A stretch of 37,204 bases of DNA, taken from the NCBI RefSeq assembly GCF_030398335.1, contig NZ_JAOAOP010000036.1:1-37204 (forward strand), written 5' to 3'. Below are positions 7,614-15,620 of this stretch, piece after piece. The first letter of the stretch is position 1; each line of letters opens with the position of its first letter. Made by a program: the position numbers and the translations under genes. The notes below the pieces were generated by a model. It did not search any database. It was not told the DNA's origin and worked only from the letters and a program-made list of their open reading frames with translations. This DNA comes from Aquibium sp. A9E412. Lineage in GTDB: Bacteria > Pseudomonadota > Alphaproteobacteria > Rhizobiales > Rhizobiaceae.

Positions 7614-8653
7614 AGCGACAGCTCCTGCCAGCGGATGCAGGCCGTGGTGTGGCCGGGCGCGGCCTCCTCCAGCGCCGGCACGGCGGCGCGGCAGGCCGCC
7701 ACGGCGTGGTTGCAGCGCGGATGGAAGGGGCAGCCGTCGGGCGGCGCCAGCGGGTTGGGCAGCGTGCCGGGGATCGGGTTGAGCGTCTGGCTCTCGGCCG
7801 CGCCGTAGTCGCGCCGCGGGATGCACGAGATCAGCGCCTTCGTGTAGGGGTGGCGCGGCCGCTCCAGCACGTCGGCCACCGCACCCTCCTCGACCACCCG
7901 GCTGGCATACATCACCGCCACCCGGTCGGCGATCTCGCCGACCAGCTTGAGGTCGTGGGTGACGAAGATCATCGCCATCTGCCGCTCGCGCTGCAGCCGC
8001 TTCAGGAGCGCGATGATCTGCGCCTGGATGGTCACGTCGAGCGCCGTCGTCGGCTCGTCGGCGATCAGCAGCCGCGGGTTGCAGGCGAGCGCCAGCGCGA
8101 TCATGACGCGCTGCCGCATGCCGCCCGACAGCTCGTGCGGATAGGCCCGCACCCGGCGCTGCGGATCGGAGATGCCGACCTGGTCGAGCAGTTCCACGGC
8201 CGAGCGCCGCGCGCTGTCGCGGTCCTGGCCGAGATGGGCGCGCAGCGATTCGGCGATCTGCTCGCCGACGGTGAACACCGGGTTGAGGCTCGACATCGGA
8301 TCCTGGAAGATCATCGCGATCTCGTTGCCGCGGATGCGCTGCATGCGCTCCTCGCCGAGCCCCAGAAGGTCGAGCGCCGCGCCGCCGCGGTCGCGGAACA
8401 GGATGCGCCCGCCGACGACGCGCGCCGGCGTGCGGGCGAGCAGCCGCATCACCGTCAGCCCGGTCACCGACTTGCCGGAGCCCGATTCGCCGACGATCGC
8501 CAGCGTCTCGGCCGTGCCGAGGCTCAGCGTCACGCCGTCGACCGCCTTGACGACGCCGGCCTCGGTGAAGAAGTGGGTGCGCAGGTCGCGCACCTCGAGC
8601 AGCGCGTCCTCGCGCATGGCGTCGGTTTCGCGCACGCGCTCAGCCGACGGCAT
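7610..8653 (-). CDS. Dipeptide/oligopeptide-type ABC transporter ATP-binding protein, DppD/OppD family
   Basis: A 347-residue ATPase. It has Walker A GESGSGKS (55-62), [19 protein letters not shown], signature ELSGGMRQR, Walker [13 protein letters not shown] and the H-loop FVTHDLKLV. The C-terminal oligopeptide domain has [14 protein letters not shown]. The start is uncertain: ATG 8653 overlaps the enolase stop by 14 nt, while ATG 8617 leaves a 22-nt gap. Neither has a clear Shine-Dalgarno sequence, and the conserved domain begins just after 8617. It works with the DppF-type ATPase to energise uptake through the two permeases encoded further downstream. Confidence 0.92.
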   Translation of the reverse strand: MPSAERVRETDAMREDALLEVRDLRTHFFTEAGVVKAVDGVTLSLGTAETLAIVGESGSGKSVTGLTVMRLLARTPARVVGGRILFRDRGGAALDLLGLGEERMQRIRGNEIAMIFQDPMSSLNPVFTVGEQIAESLRAHLGQDRDSARRSAVELLDQVGISDPQRRVRAYPHELSGGMRQRVMIALALACNPRLLIADEPTTALDVTIQAQIIALLKRLQRERQMAMIFVTHDLKLVGEIADRVAVMYASRVVEEGAVADVLERPRHPYTKALISCIPRRDYGAAESQTLNPIPGTLPNPLAPPDGCPFHPRCNHAVAACRAAVPALEEAAPGHTTACIRWQELSL

Positions 8654-9773
8654 GGCGTTCGACCGCGGCCATGTCGATCTCGATGCCGAGGCCCGGCCCG
8701 TCCGGCACCGCGATGGCGCCGTCGACCGGCGCCAGCGGCGCCTTGAGCAGGTCGCTGCGCAGCGGGTTCTCGCCGAGATCGTATTCCAGAAGCACCGGCC
8801 GCGGCACGTTGCCGGCATGCGGATAGGCCGACAGCGCCGCGATGTAGTGCAGCGCCGCGGCGAGCCCGACCGCCCCGCCCCACACATGCGGCGACAGCCG
8901 CAGGTGGTGGGCGTGCGCCAGCTCGGCGATCTTGCGGCCCTGCCAGAAGCCGCCGCACAGCGACAGGTCGGGCTGCAGCACGTCGGCCGAGCCGGCCGTC
9001 GCGATCGGCCGGAAGTCGTGCACCGAATAGAGCGCCTCGCCGGTGGCGATCGGCAGGCCGGCGACGGCGGCGAGCCGCGCCAGCCCGTCATAGTCGCGCG
9101 GGCCGAGCGGCTCCTCGACCCAGCCCGGCCGGTACGGTCGCATGCGCGCCATCGCCTCGCGCGCGACGTCGAAGGTGTAGTTGGCATTGATGTCGACCAG
9201 GATGTCGACCTCCTCGCCGAGGATCGTGCGCGCCGTGGCGAGCCGCGCCTCGTCGCTTTCCGGCGACAAGCCGATCTTGATCTTGACGTGGCGGTGGCCG
9301 GCCTCGGCCATCGCCTCAATCTGCGGCGCGAAGTCGGCCTCCGGCGTCTCGGTCAGATAGCCGCCGGAGGCGTAGATCGGCACGCGCTCCAGGTTGCGGC
9401 CGCCGATCAGCCGGCACACCGGCACGCCGAGCATCTTGCCGGCGGCGTCCTTGGCGGCGATGTCGACGCCCGAGATCGCCGTCATCAGCGGCCCCTGGAA
9501 GCCGAAATGGTAGTGCTGCGCGGTGATGCGGTCGAAGACGTGCTCGACGTCGAGCACGTTCACCCCGACCAGATGGCGCTGCAGCAGCGGCAGCAGCGCC
9601 ATGTTGAAGGGCGGCGGCCCCCACGCCTCGCCGAAGCCGTCCGTGCCGTCCTCGAGCGTGAGCCGCACCAGCGTCGACTGGCGTCCCGTGGCCAGCGCCT
9701 TGGACATGCCGTAGGCCTTGCCGGCGGCCAGCGGCGCGCTGAGCGCCACGAACTCGATGGACGCGATCTTCAA
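8640..9773 (-). CDS. Mandelate racemase/muconate-lactonizing enzyme family protein (enolase superfamily)
   Basis: A 377-residue enolase-superfamily enzyme with the full mandelate-racemase residue set. It has K164-x-K166 (KIK), metal ligands D194, E220/E221 and E246, and the Asp-His dyad D269 and H296 (SPHVWGG). The subgroup usually abstracts the alpha-proton of a carboxylate and acts as a sugar-acid dehydratase or racemase. The start is a TTG at 9773, the only start with a good ribosome site (GGGAGG, 7 nt upstream), and the N-terminal strand KIASIEFVAL begins there. It is the first gene of the minus-strand ABC operon and is divergent from the hydrolase at 9951. The substrate is probably what the transporter imports, or a derivative of it (inference). 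Confidence 0.92.
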   Translation of the reverse strand: MKIASIEFVALSAPLAAGKAYGMSKALATGRQSTLVRLTLEDGTDGFGEAWGPPPFNMALLPLLQRHLVGVNVLDVEHVFDRITAQHYHFGFQGPLMTAISGVDIAAKDAAGKMLGVPVCRLIGGRNLERVPIYASGGYLTETPEADFAPQIEAMAEAGHRHVKIKIGLSPESDEARLATARTILGEEVDILVDINANYTFDVAREAMARMRPYRPGWVEEPLGPRDYDGLARLAAVAGLPIATGEALYSVHDFRPIATAGSADVLQPDLSLCGGFWQGRKIAELAHAHHLRLSPHVWGGAVGLAAALHYIAALSAYPHAGNVPRPVLLEYDLGENPLRSDLLKAPLAPVDGAIAVPDGPGLGIEIDMAAVERHAVG

Positions 9774-9845
9774 GCGGTCACCTCCCGTTCCACCCCTGCC
9801 GCACGCCGGCTGCGGCCGTCGCAACGGCGTTGCCAAATCTGACTC

Positions 9846-9859
9846 ATTGGTGAACCATT
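9846..9859. promoter_or_regulatory. Candidate GntR/FCD operator, TGGT-N2-ACCA palindrome
   Basis: ATTGGTGAACCATT contains TGGT and ACCA as exact inverted halves around GA, with matching outer A and T. It lies midway in the 177-nt gap between the divergent enolase (9773) and hydrolase (9951) genes. FadR/FCD-type regulators commonly recognise TGGT/ACCA-type halves with a short centre, and the nearest such regulator is the one at 682-1416. The assignment to that regulator is inference. Confidence 0.4.
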
Positions 9860-9950
9860 CACGCCCAAAATGCAAGAACCCTCTTTCAATCCGGCCTCCG
9901 CCTCGCCTAATGTGCGGCCGGCCGGCGAGCGGCCGGAGACGGGGGAGACG

Positions 9951-10829
9951 ATGACGAGCGAACGACCGATCTGGTCCGGCCTGACGCCGGAGGAGCACGA
10001 GTTCCAGTACAACCCGCAGCGCGCCTTTCCCGACTTCGCCGCGGCGCGGGCGCGGCGCGAGCCGGTCAACGCGGCGGCGCGCGAGCGCCTGGCGCGCATC
10101 GACGACGTCGCCTATGGCGACCACCCGCTGCGCCGGCTCGACATCTACCCGGCCGCCGAGGCCGGCGCGCCGGTGCATATCTTCCTGCACGGCGGCTACT
10201 GGCGCGCCCAGGACAAGGCCAACTACGCCTTCGTCGCCGGCACGCTGGTGCCGCACGGCGTCACCACGGTGATCGCCAACTACGAGCTCTGCCCGGCCTC
10301 CACGCTCGACGGCGTCGTGGCTTCCGCGATCGCCGGGTTCGACTGGGTTTGCCGCAACATCGCCGGGCATGGCGGCGATCCGGCGCGCATCACGCTGTCG
10401 GGCCACTCGGCCGGCGCCCATCTCGGCGCCGCCATCGTCGCCCATGCCTGGCCGCAGCCGGCGGCGGTCGGCCTCGTCGGCGCGCTGCTGACCAGCGGCA
10501 TCTACGATCCCGCCCCGGCGATCGGCACCAGCGTCAACGCCGAGCTCAAGCTCGACGCGGCGATCGCCGCGCGCCACGACGTCGAGCGCCGCGCGCCGGT
10601 GCTCAACCCGGCGATCGCGCTCCAGGTCGGCGGCCGCGAGCCGTGGCAGTGGGTCGACCAGACGTTCCGCTACTACAGCCATCTGCGCCGGCACGGCCGC
10701 GAGCCCTCGCTCGCCGTGCTGCCCGGCTACGACCACTTCGACATCCTCGACGAATACCTCGACGCCGGCAGCGCGACCGTGCGCACCATTCTCGACCATT
10801 GTGCGATTTCAAGGGAGTTCCGGCGATGA
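9951..10829 (+). CDS. Alpha/beta hydrolase, arylformamidase (kynurenine formamidase)-like
   Basis: A 292-residue hydrolase with the esterase/lipase features of the bacterial kynurenine formamidase-like group: oxyanion motif HGGYW (80-84), nucleophile elbow GHSAG with S153, and H262 in GYDHFDIL near the C terminus. The ATG at 9951 follows GGGGGAG by 4 nt; the open frame extends upstream but without a ribosome site. It overlaps the next gene by 4 nt (ATGA). No tryptophan-pathway genes are nearby, so the substrate is probably an ester, formamide or lactone linked to the divergent enolase/ABC operon rather than N-formylkynurenine (inference). Confidence 0.87.
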   Translation: MTSERPIWSGLTPEEHEFQYNPQRAFPDFAAARARREPVNAAARERLARIDDVAYGDHPLRRLDIYPAAEAGAPVHIFLHGGYWRAQDKANYAFVAGTLVPHGVTTVIANYELCPASTLDGVVASAIAGFDWVCRNIAGHGGDPARITLSGHSAGAHLGAAIVAHAWPQPAAVGLVGALLTSGIYDPAPAIGTSVNAELKLDAAIAARHDVERRAPVLNPAIALQVGGREPWQWVDQTFRYYSHLRRHGREPSLAVLPGYDHFDILDEYLDAGSATVRTILDHCAISREFRR

Positions 10830-11461
10830 CCGCCAGCCAGCCTCGCCTCCGCCTCGCCGTCTACGACCTCGCCCCCGGCGAGACCGCCCTGCCCGACCGG
10901 CCGGGCACGGCCTGGTTCGTCTATGTGCGCGCCGGCCGCGCGACGGTGACCCGCGAGGGCGCGCCGGTGACGCTGCAGCCCGATGCCGGCGCCTTCGTCG
11001 CCGGCCGCGTGTCGGTCGCCGCCGGCGCCGACGTGTGGCTCTACGAGAAGACCGACGCCGCTGCCCCCTATCTCGACGCCGAGATCGTCGCCGCGCATCC
11101 CTTCGTGCCGCCTTTCGACGGCCCGCACCTGGTGCGCGCCGACCGCATCGAATCCGAGCACGGCGCGCAGACGCCGCGCCACGGCCACCGCGGCCCCGGC
11201 CTGCGCCGGCTGGTCTTCGGCACGCTGCGCGCCGATGTCGGCGACACAGTGCGCCGCATCGCGGCCGGCGACGCCTGGTTCGAGACCGGCGAGGAGCCCG
11301 TCGTCGGCACCAATTGCGGCGGCAGCAACGCCGCCTTCGTGCGCGTGCTGGTGCTGCCGGCCGATCTCGCCGGCGGCAGGTCCTCCTTCGTCGCCGCCGA
11401 CGCCACGGAGGCGGCCAGGCCGCGCGCGGTCAACCAGCGGCTGTTCGGCGAGGTGCTCTGA
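10826..11461 (+). CDS. Cupin-like protein of unknown function
   Basis: A 211-residue, Ala/Gly-rich protein with two beta-rich halves, each resembling a degenerate cupin barrel. The first half (YDLAPGETALPDRPGTAWFVYVRAG-type strands) has few metal ligands. The second contains SEHGAQTPRHGHRGPGLRR, where the histidines could bind a metal. No signal peptide or membrane segment. The start ATG overlaps the hydrolase stop (ATGA), so the two are co-translated and probably act in one process. I do not recognise a specific family and assign no reaction. Confidence 0.75.
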   Translation: MTASQPRLRLAVYDLAPGETALPDRPGTAWFVYVRAGRATVTREGAPVTLQPDAGAFVAGRVSVAAGADVWLYEKTDAAAPYLDAEIVAAHPFVPPFDGPHLVRADRIESEHGAQTPRHGHRGPGLRRLVFGTLRADVGDTVRRIAAGDAWFETGEEPVVGTNCGGSNAAFVRVLVLPADLAGGRSSFVAADATEAARPRAVNQRLFGEVL

Positions 11462-11472
11462 GCCGGCAGTGA

Positions 11473-11519
11473 GCGCTTGCGGGCCGAGCGCGGTCCCGCT
11501 TCGCCGTGCCGCAAAGCGC
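11473..11519. terminator. Possible bidirectional stem-loop between convergent genes
   Basis: GCGCTTGCGG (11473-11482) and CCGCAAAGCGC (11509-11519) can pair with one bulge across a ~26-nt loop, between the stops of the cupin gene (plus) and the flavoprotein gene (minus). No T-tract on either side. Placement suits a transcript end, but structure support is weak. Confidence 0.3.
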
Positions 11520-11534
11520 CGCCGCCGCGACCGT

Positions 11535-12953
11535 TCAGCCGGCCGCCGCCATGGCGCCGGCCGCCCGCCCCGCGACACGGCCGAAGGCGATCGCCGTCAG
11601 CAGCCCGTTGCCCGACAGGTAGCCCTCGACATGCGGCCCCGACACGCCGCAGGCCGCGCCGCCGGCGGCGAACAGATTGGGCAGCGGCGCGCCGTCGCCG
11701 TCGACGACGCGCGCCGTCTCGTCGATCATCAGCCCGCCCTGGGTGTGGAACAGCGCGCCGGTCACCCGCACCGCGCGGTAGGGCGGCGCCAGCGCCGGCC
11801 TGGTCGTGAAATCGCGGCCGAACGGGTCGTCTTCCGCGCCCGCCTGGCAGCGCGCCGCCGCGGCCAGCGTCTCGCCGAGCGCGGCCTGCGGCAGGCCGGT
11901 GGCGGCGGCGAGCCCGGCGACGTCGGCCGCCTCGCGCACGGCGCCGGCCGCGCGCGCGGCGCGGTAGTCGGCGAAGCCCTCGGCGAAGGCGTCGAGCCGC
12001 GCGTCGAACACCGCCCAGGCGATGCCGCCCGGCTGGCCGAGCACGGCGACCGCCTGCTCGGAATAGCCGCCATGCTCGTTGGAGAAGCGGCGGCCCTCGG
12101 CGTTGACCTGGATGCCGCCCTCCATCATCAGCGCCCAGGAGATCAGGATGCCGTGCGGATGGGCCACCGAGCCGTGCCCCTGATAGCCCGACAGGTGGCG
12201 CGTCGCCGCGCCCAGCGCCGTGCCCCAGCGCAGCGCGTCGCCGGTGTTGCCGGCATGGCCGAAATAGAGCGCCCCGGCCATTTCCGGGATGTGCCGGCGC
12301 ACCAGCGCCGGGTCGCCGCCATAGCCGTTGCAGGCGAGCACCAGCGCGCGGCAGCCGACGGTCTCCGTCGCCCCGTCCGGTCGGTCGAGCCCGACGGCCG
12401 CCACGCGGCCGTCCGGTGCCGCGTAGAGCCGCGCCGCCCGCGCCCCGGCGGCCAGCGGCACGCCGGCGGCCTGCGTCGCGGCGAGAAGCCGGGCGAGCAG
12501 GCCGGCGCCGGTCTTTTCCGGCACCGCGTGCATGCGATGGCGCGAATGGCCGGGATAGAGGAAGTCGTCGAGCACCAGCCATTCCAGCCCGTGCCGGTCG
12601 GCCAGCCATTCCAGCGCCGGGCCGATGGCGCGGCTGGCGAGCCGCACCAGCGCCGGCTCGGCCGTGCCGTGCGCCTTGGCCGCGATGTCGGCGGCGAAGC
12701 GCGCGGCGGTGTCGTCGGCGATGCCGGCGGCGCGCTGGAAGCGCGTGCCCGGCGCCGGCACGAAGCCCGACGACAGCGACGTCGAGCCGCTCGGCGTGGC
12801 GTCGCGCTCGACGACGACGACCTCGGCCCCCGCCTCGCCTGCCGCAAGCGCGGCGACGAGGCCGCAGGCGCCGGCGCCGATAACGACCACGTCGGCCTCC
12901 GCGTCGAGCCGCGGCGGCGGCCCGCGCACGACGCCGGCCATGGCGCCGCTCAC
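11535..12953 (-). CDS. FAD-dependent oxidoreductase, fumarate reductase/succinate dehydrogenase flavoprotein family
   Basis: A 472-residue soluble flavoprotein. Dinucleotide motif VVVIGAGACG (22-31), then the ERD ribose contact, a capping domain, and a C-terminal FAD-binding part with GLMIDETARV and NLFAAGGAACGVSG. HPHG, GGIQVNAEGRRFSNE and FHTQGG segments place it with fumarate-reductase-like enzymes such as tricarballylate dehydrogenase and 3-ketosteroid dehydrogenase. Such enzymes insert or reduce a C=C next to a carboxylate or carbonyl. The start is a GTG at 12953 overlapping the preceding stop by 4 nt (GTGA); an in-frame ATG at 12941 is possible. Last gene of the 13-gene operon. It could create the double bond that the aconitase-type hydratase later hydrates (inference). 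Confidence 0.87.
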   Translation of the reverse strand: MSGAMAGVVRGPPPRLDAEADVVVIGAGACGLVAALAAGEAGAEVVVVERDATPSGSTSLSSGFVPAPGTRFQRAAGIADDTAARFAADIAAKAHGTAEPALVRLASRAIGPALEWLADRHGLEWLVLDDFLYPGHSRHRMHAVPEKTGAGLLARLLAATQAAGVPLAAGARAARLYAAPDGRVAAVGLDRPDGATETVGCRALVLACNGYGGDPALVRRHIPEMAGALYFGHAGNTGDALRWGTALGAATRHLSGYQGHGSVAHPHGILISWALMMEGGIQVNAEGRRFSNEHGGYSEQAVAVLGQPGGIAWAVFDARLDAFAEGFADYRAARAAGAVREAADVAGLAAATGLPQAALGETLAAAARCQAGAEDDPFGRDFTTRPALAPPYRAVRVTGALFHTQGGLMIDETARVVDGDGAPLPNLFAAGGAACGVSGPHVEGYLSGNGLLTAIAFGRVAGRAAGAMAAAG

Positions 12954-13564
12954 CGCCCGGCCACCATGGCCGCCGCCTCCGCGCAGGTGACGACGCGACC
13001 GACCGTCGCGAGATCGGCGATGGCGCGCTCGTGCACCGCCTGGTCGAAGGCCGCGCAGCCGTCGGCCAGCACGAAGGTGGCGAGCTCGCGCACATGCGCG
13101 TCGCGCACCGTCGAGGCGACGCCGCCATTGGTGACGATGCCGGCGACCAGCAGCGTGTCGATGCCGGCCTTGCGCAGCAGCCAGTCGAGCCGCGTCATGT
13201 AGAAGGCCGAATAGGCCACCTTCTCGACCGTCAGGTCGGCCGGCTGCAGAAGGTCGACGAGCTGGTGCCCCCAGGCGCCGGGCAGGAAGTCGCCCTTGCC
13301 GAGGAACGGCCGCATCGCCTTGAGATGCGGCGCGATGAACGGCGCGCCGCCCTTGCCCGGCACCAGGGTGAACTGGGCCGAGATCACCCAGCCGCCGGCC
13401 GCGCGCAGCGCGTCGGCGACCGGCCGCACGCGCGCCGGCAGCGCGGCGATCGCCGGCGCGCTGCGGCCGCCGCGCGCATAGGCGCCGTCGGGATGCAGGA
13501 AGTCGTTCTGCAGGTCGACGATCAGCAGGCCCGTGCGCGCGGGCTCGAGCGGCCGCTCAGCCAT
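12950..13564 (-). CDS. Isochorismatase-fold hydrolase lacking the catalytic cysteine
   Basis: A 204-residue protein of the isochorismatase-like (cysteine hydrolase) superfamily: VDLQNDF with D17, VEKVAYSAF with K115, and the usual GIVTN-x-C-V loop. Here that loop reads GIVTNGGVAS, so the nucleophilic Cys is replaced by Gly at position 148. Amidases of this fold (nicotinamidase, N-carbamoylsarcosine amidase) need that Cys. Isochorismatases of the EntB/PhzD type lack it and cleave a vinyl ether by general acid catalysis. No enterobactin or phenazine genes are near. It overlaps the HyuA gene by 8 nt and the flavoprotein gene by 4 nt. It is therefore probably not an amidase; reaction unknown. Confidence 0.85.
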   Translation of the reverse strand: MAERPLEPARTGLLIVDLQNDFLHPDGAYARGGRSAPAIAALPARVRPVADALRAAGGWVISAQFTLVPGKGGAPFIAPHLKAMRPFLGKGDFLPGAWGHQLVDLLQPADLTVEKVAYSAFYMTRLDWLLRKAGIDTLLVAGIVTNGGVASTVRDAHVRELATFVLADGCAAFDQAVHERAIADLATVGRVVTCAEAAAMVAGR

Positions 13565-15620
13565 CGCCGGTCTCCCGCGGCCGCACGATCAGGTTGCCGA
13601 AGCGGTCGACCGTGCCGACCAGCCCCGGATCGACGAAGATCGTGGTGTCGGCCTGCTCGAGCAGCGCCGGGCCCTCGACCCGCGCGTCGACGGCCAGCGC
13701 CAGGCGGTCGTAGACGCCGGCCTCGTGGAAGGCGCCGTCGGCATAGACGCGCCGCGTGCCGGTGCGGCAGGCTTCCGCCGGCCGGCCGTCGAGCGGCGCG
13801 AAGACGGCCATGTCGAGGTCGGGCCGCCGGCCGATCACCGCCACCCGGTGGTTCATCACCCGCACCGGGATGCCGTCGAGCAGCCGGCCGTAGGCGGCCC
13901 GGTAGGCGTCCTCGAAGGCGGCCATCACCGCCGCGCGCGTCAGCCCGTCCGGCCCGATCGCGATCGGCACGCTCACCGTGTGCGTCTGGCCGAGATACAG
14001 CATGTCGAGCTCGTAGATGCGGTCGATGCGCGTGAAGCCGACGCCGGCGCGCGCCAGCAGCGCCTCCGCCGCCTCGGCGACCGCCGCCATGTCGCGGCCG
14101 AGCGCGCCGGCGTCGAGCGCGTCGAGCAGCCGGTTGACGGTCTGCACCCGGTCGTGCCGCATGTCGGCGACGACGCAGCCGAGCGCCGAGGTGACGCCGG
14201 GAAAGCGCGGCACCAGCGCCGAGCCGAGCCCGACCTCCTTGATCAGCGCGCCGGCGTGCAGCGCGCCGCCGCCGCCGAACGGCATGGCGGCGAAGCGCGC
14301 CGGGTCGTGCCCGCGCTCGATGGAGACGAGCCGGATGGCGCCGGCCATGCGGGCGTTGGCGAGCTTGAGGATCGCCTCGGCCGCCTCTTCCACGCCGAGG
14401 CCGAGCGGCCCGGCGACGTGCTGCTCGATGGCGCGCCGCGCGGCGGCCGTGTCGAGCCGGTCGAGCTTGCCGCCGATCGGCCGCTCGGCGTTGATGCGGC
14501 CGAGCACCAGATTGGCGTCGGTCACCGTCGGCCGCGCGTTGCCGAGCCCGTAGCACACCGGCCCCGGGTCGGAGCCGGCCGATTCGGGGCCGACCTGCAG
14601 CAGCCCGCTTTTGTCGACATGGGCGATCGAGCCGCCGCCGGCGCCGATGGTGGTGATCTCGATCATCGGCACGCGCACCACCATGCCGAAGTCGATGGCC
14701 GTCTGCGGCGCCAGCGCCGCCGCGCCGCCGGCGACCAGCGACACGTCGAAGGAGGTGCCGCCCATGTCGCAGGTGATGATGTCGTCGAAGCCGGCCGCCC
14801 GGGCGATGGCGGTGGCCGCGATGACGCCGGCCGCCGGCCCCGACAGCGCCGTGCGCACCGGATAGCGCTTGGCCGTCTCGACCGTCATCACGCCGCCGTT
14901 CGACTGCACGATCAGCACGTCGCCGGCCGCCCCGCGCGTGCCGAGCGCGCCCTCCAGCCGGTCGAGATAGGACGACACCACCGGCTGCAGATAGGCGTTG
15001 AGCGCGGCCGTCGACAGCCGCTCGAACTCGCGGATCTCCGGCAGGATCTCGGTCGCCCCGGTGACATAGGCGTTGGGCCACACCGAGCGCACCGCCTCGA
15101 CGGCGCGCGCCTCGTTGGCATCGTTGGCGTAGCCGTTGATGAAGAACACGCAGACCGCCTCGCAGCCGGCCTCCGCCAGCGCGCCGGCGCAGGCGCGCAC
15201 CGCCGCTTCGTCGACCGCCTCCAGCACCGTGCCGTCGGCCAGCACGCGCTCGGCCACCTCGCGCCGGTCGGGCCGCTCGACCACCGGCGTGAAGCTGCCG
15301 CGCAGGCCCCAGGTCGTCGGCCGGTCGCGGCGGCGCATCTCGAGCACGTCGGCGAAGCCCGCCGTCGTGATGATGCCGGTGCGCGCGCCCTTGCGCTCGA
15401 GCAGCGCATTGGTGCCGACCGTCGTGCCGTGCACCACGGTGCCGATCGCCGCGAAGTCGTCGACGCCGGCCGCGATGCCCTCGACGAAGCCGCGCGACTG
15501 GTCGCCGCGCGTCGACGGCACCTTGGCGGTCGCCACCCGGCCGGCCCGCTCGTCGAGCACGAAGACGTCGGTGAAGGTGCCGCCGACGTCGACGCCGACC
15601 ACGAGATGCCTGCCGCTCAC
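13557..15620 (-). CDS. Hydantoinase/oxoprolinase family protein, subunit A (HyuA)
   Basis: A 687-residue ATP-dependent subunit with the ASKHA-type nucleotide motifs: GVDVGGTFTD (9-18), VHGTTVGTNALLERKG, LSGPAAGVI, and CDMGGTSFDV in the middle. The C-terminal part carries the GGGGALHAG loop of the hydantoinase A domain. Relatives are 5-oxoprolinase, N-methylhydantoinase, and acetone/acetophenone carboxylase subunits. They use ATP to activate a lactam or imide carbonyl, or carboxylate a ketone. The start is a GTG at 15620 overlapping the HyuB stop (GTGA). Without other carboxylase subunits, ATP-dependent opening of a cyclic amide or imide is the likeliest role (inference). Confidence 0.92.
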   Translation of the reverse strand: MSGRHLVVGVDVGGTFTDVFVLDERAGRVATAKVPSTRGDQSRGFVEGIAAGVDDFAAIGTVVHGTTVGTNALLERKGARTGIITTAGFADVLEMRRRDRPTTWGLRGSFTPVVERPDRREVAERVLADGTVLEAVDEAAVRACAGALAEAGCEAVCVFFINGYANDANEARAVEAVRSVWPNAYVTGATEILPEIREFERLSTAALNAYLQPVVSSYLDRLEGALGTRGAAGDVLIVQSNGGVMTVETAKRYPVRTALSGPAAGVIAATAIARAAGFDDIITCDMGGTSFDVSLVAGGAAALAPQTAIDFGMVVRVPMIEITTIGAGGGSIAHVDKSGLLQVGPESAGSDPGPVCYGLGNARPTVTDANLVLGRINAERPIGGKLDRLDTAAARRAIEQHVAGPLGLGVEEAAEAILKLANARMAGAIRLVSIERGHDPARFAAMPFGGGGALHAGALIKEVGLGSALVPRFPGVTSALGCVVADMRHDRVQTVNRLLDALDAGALGRDMAAVAEAAEALLARAGVGFTRIDRIYELDMLYLGQTHTVSVPIAIGPDGLTRAAVMAAFEDAYRAAYGRLLDGIPVRVMNHRVAVIGRRPDLDMAVFAPLDGRPAEACRTGTRRVYADGAFHEAGVYDRLALAVDARVEGPALLEQADTTIFVDPGLVGTVDRFGNLIVRPRETGDG

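Noticed and set aside
9951-10829. True kynurenine formamidase (KynB) of tryptophan catabolism
   Set aside because: Fold and motifs fit the wider arylformamidase-like group, but no kynurenine-pathway gene is nearby and the divergent partners are an enolase and an ABC operon.
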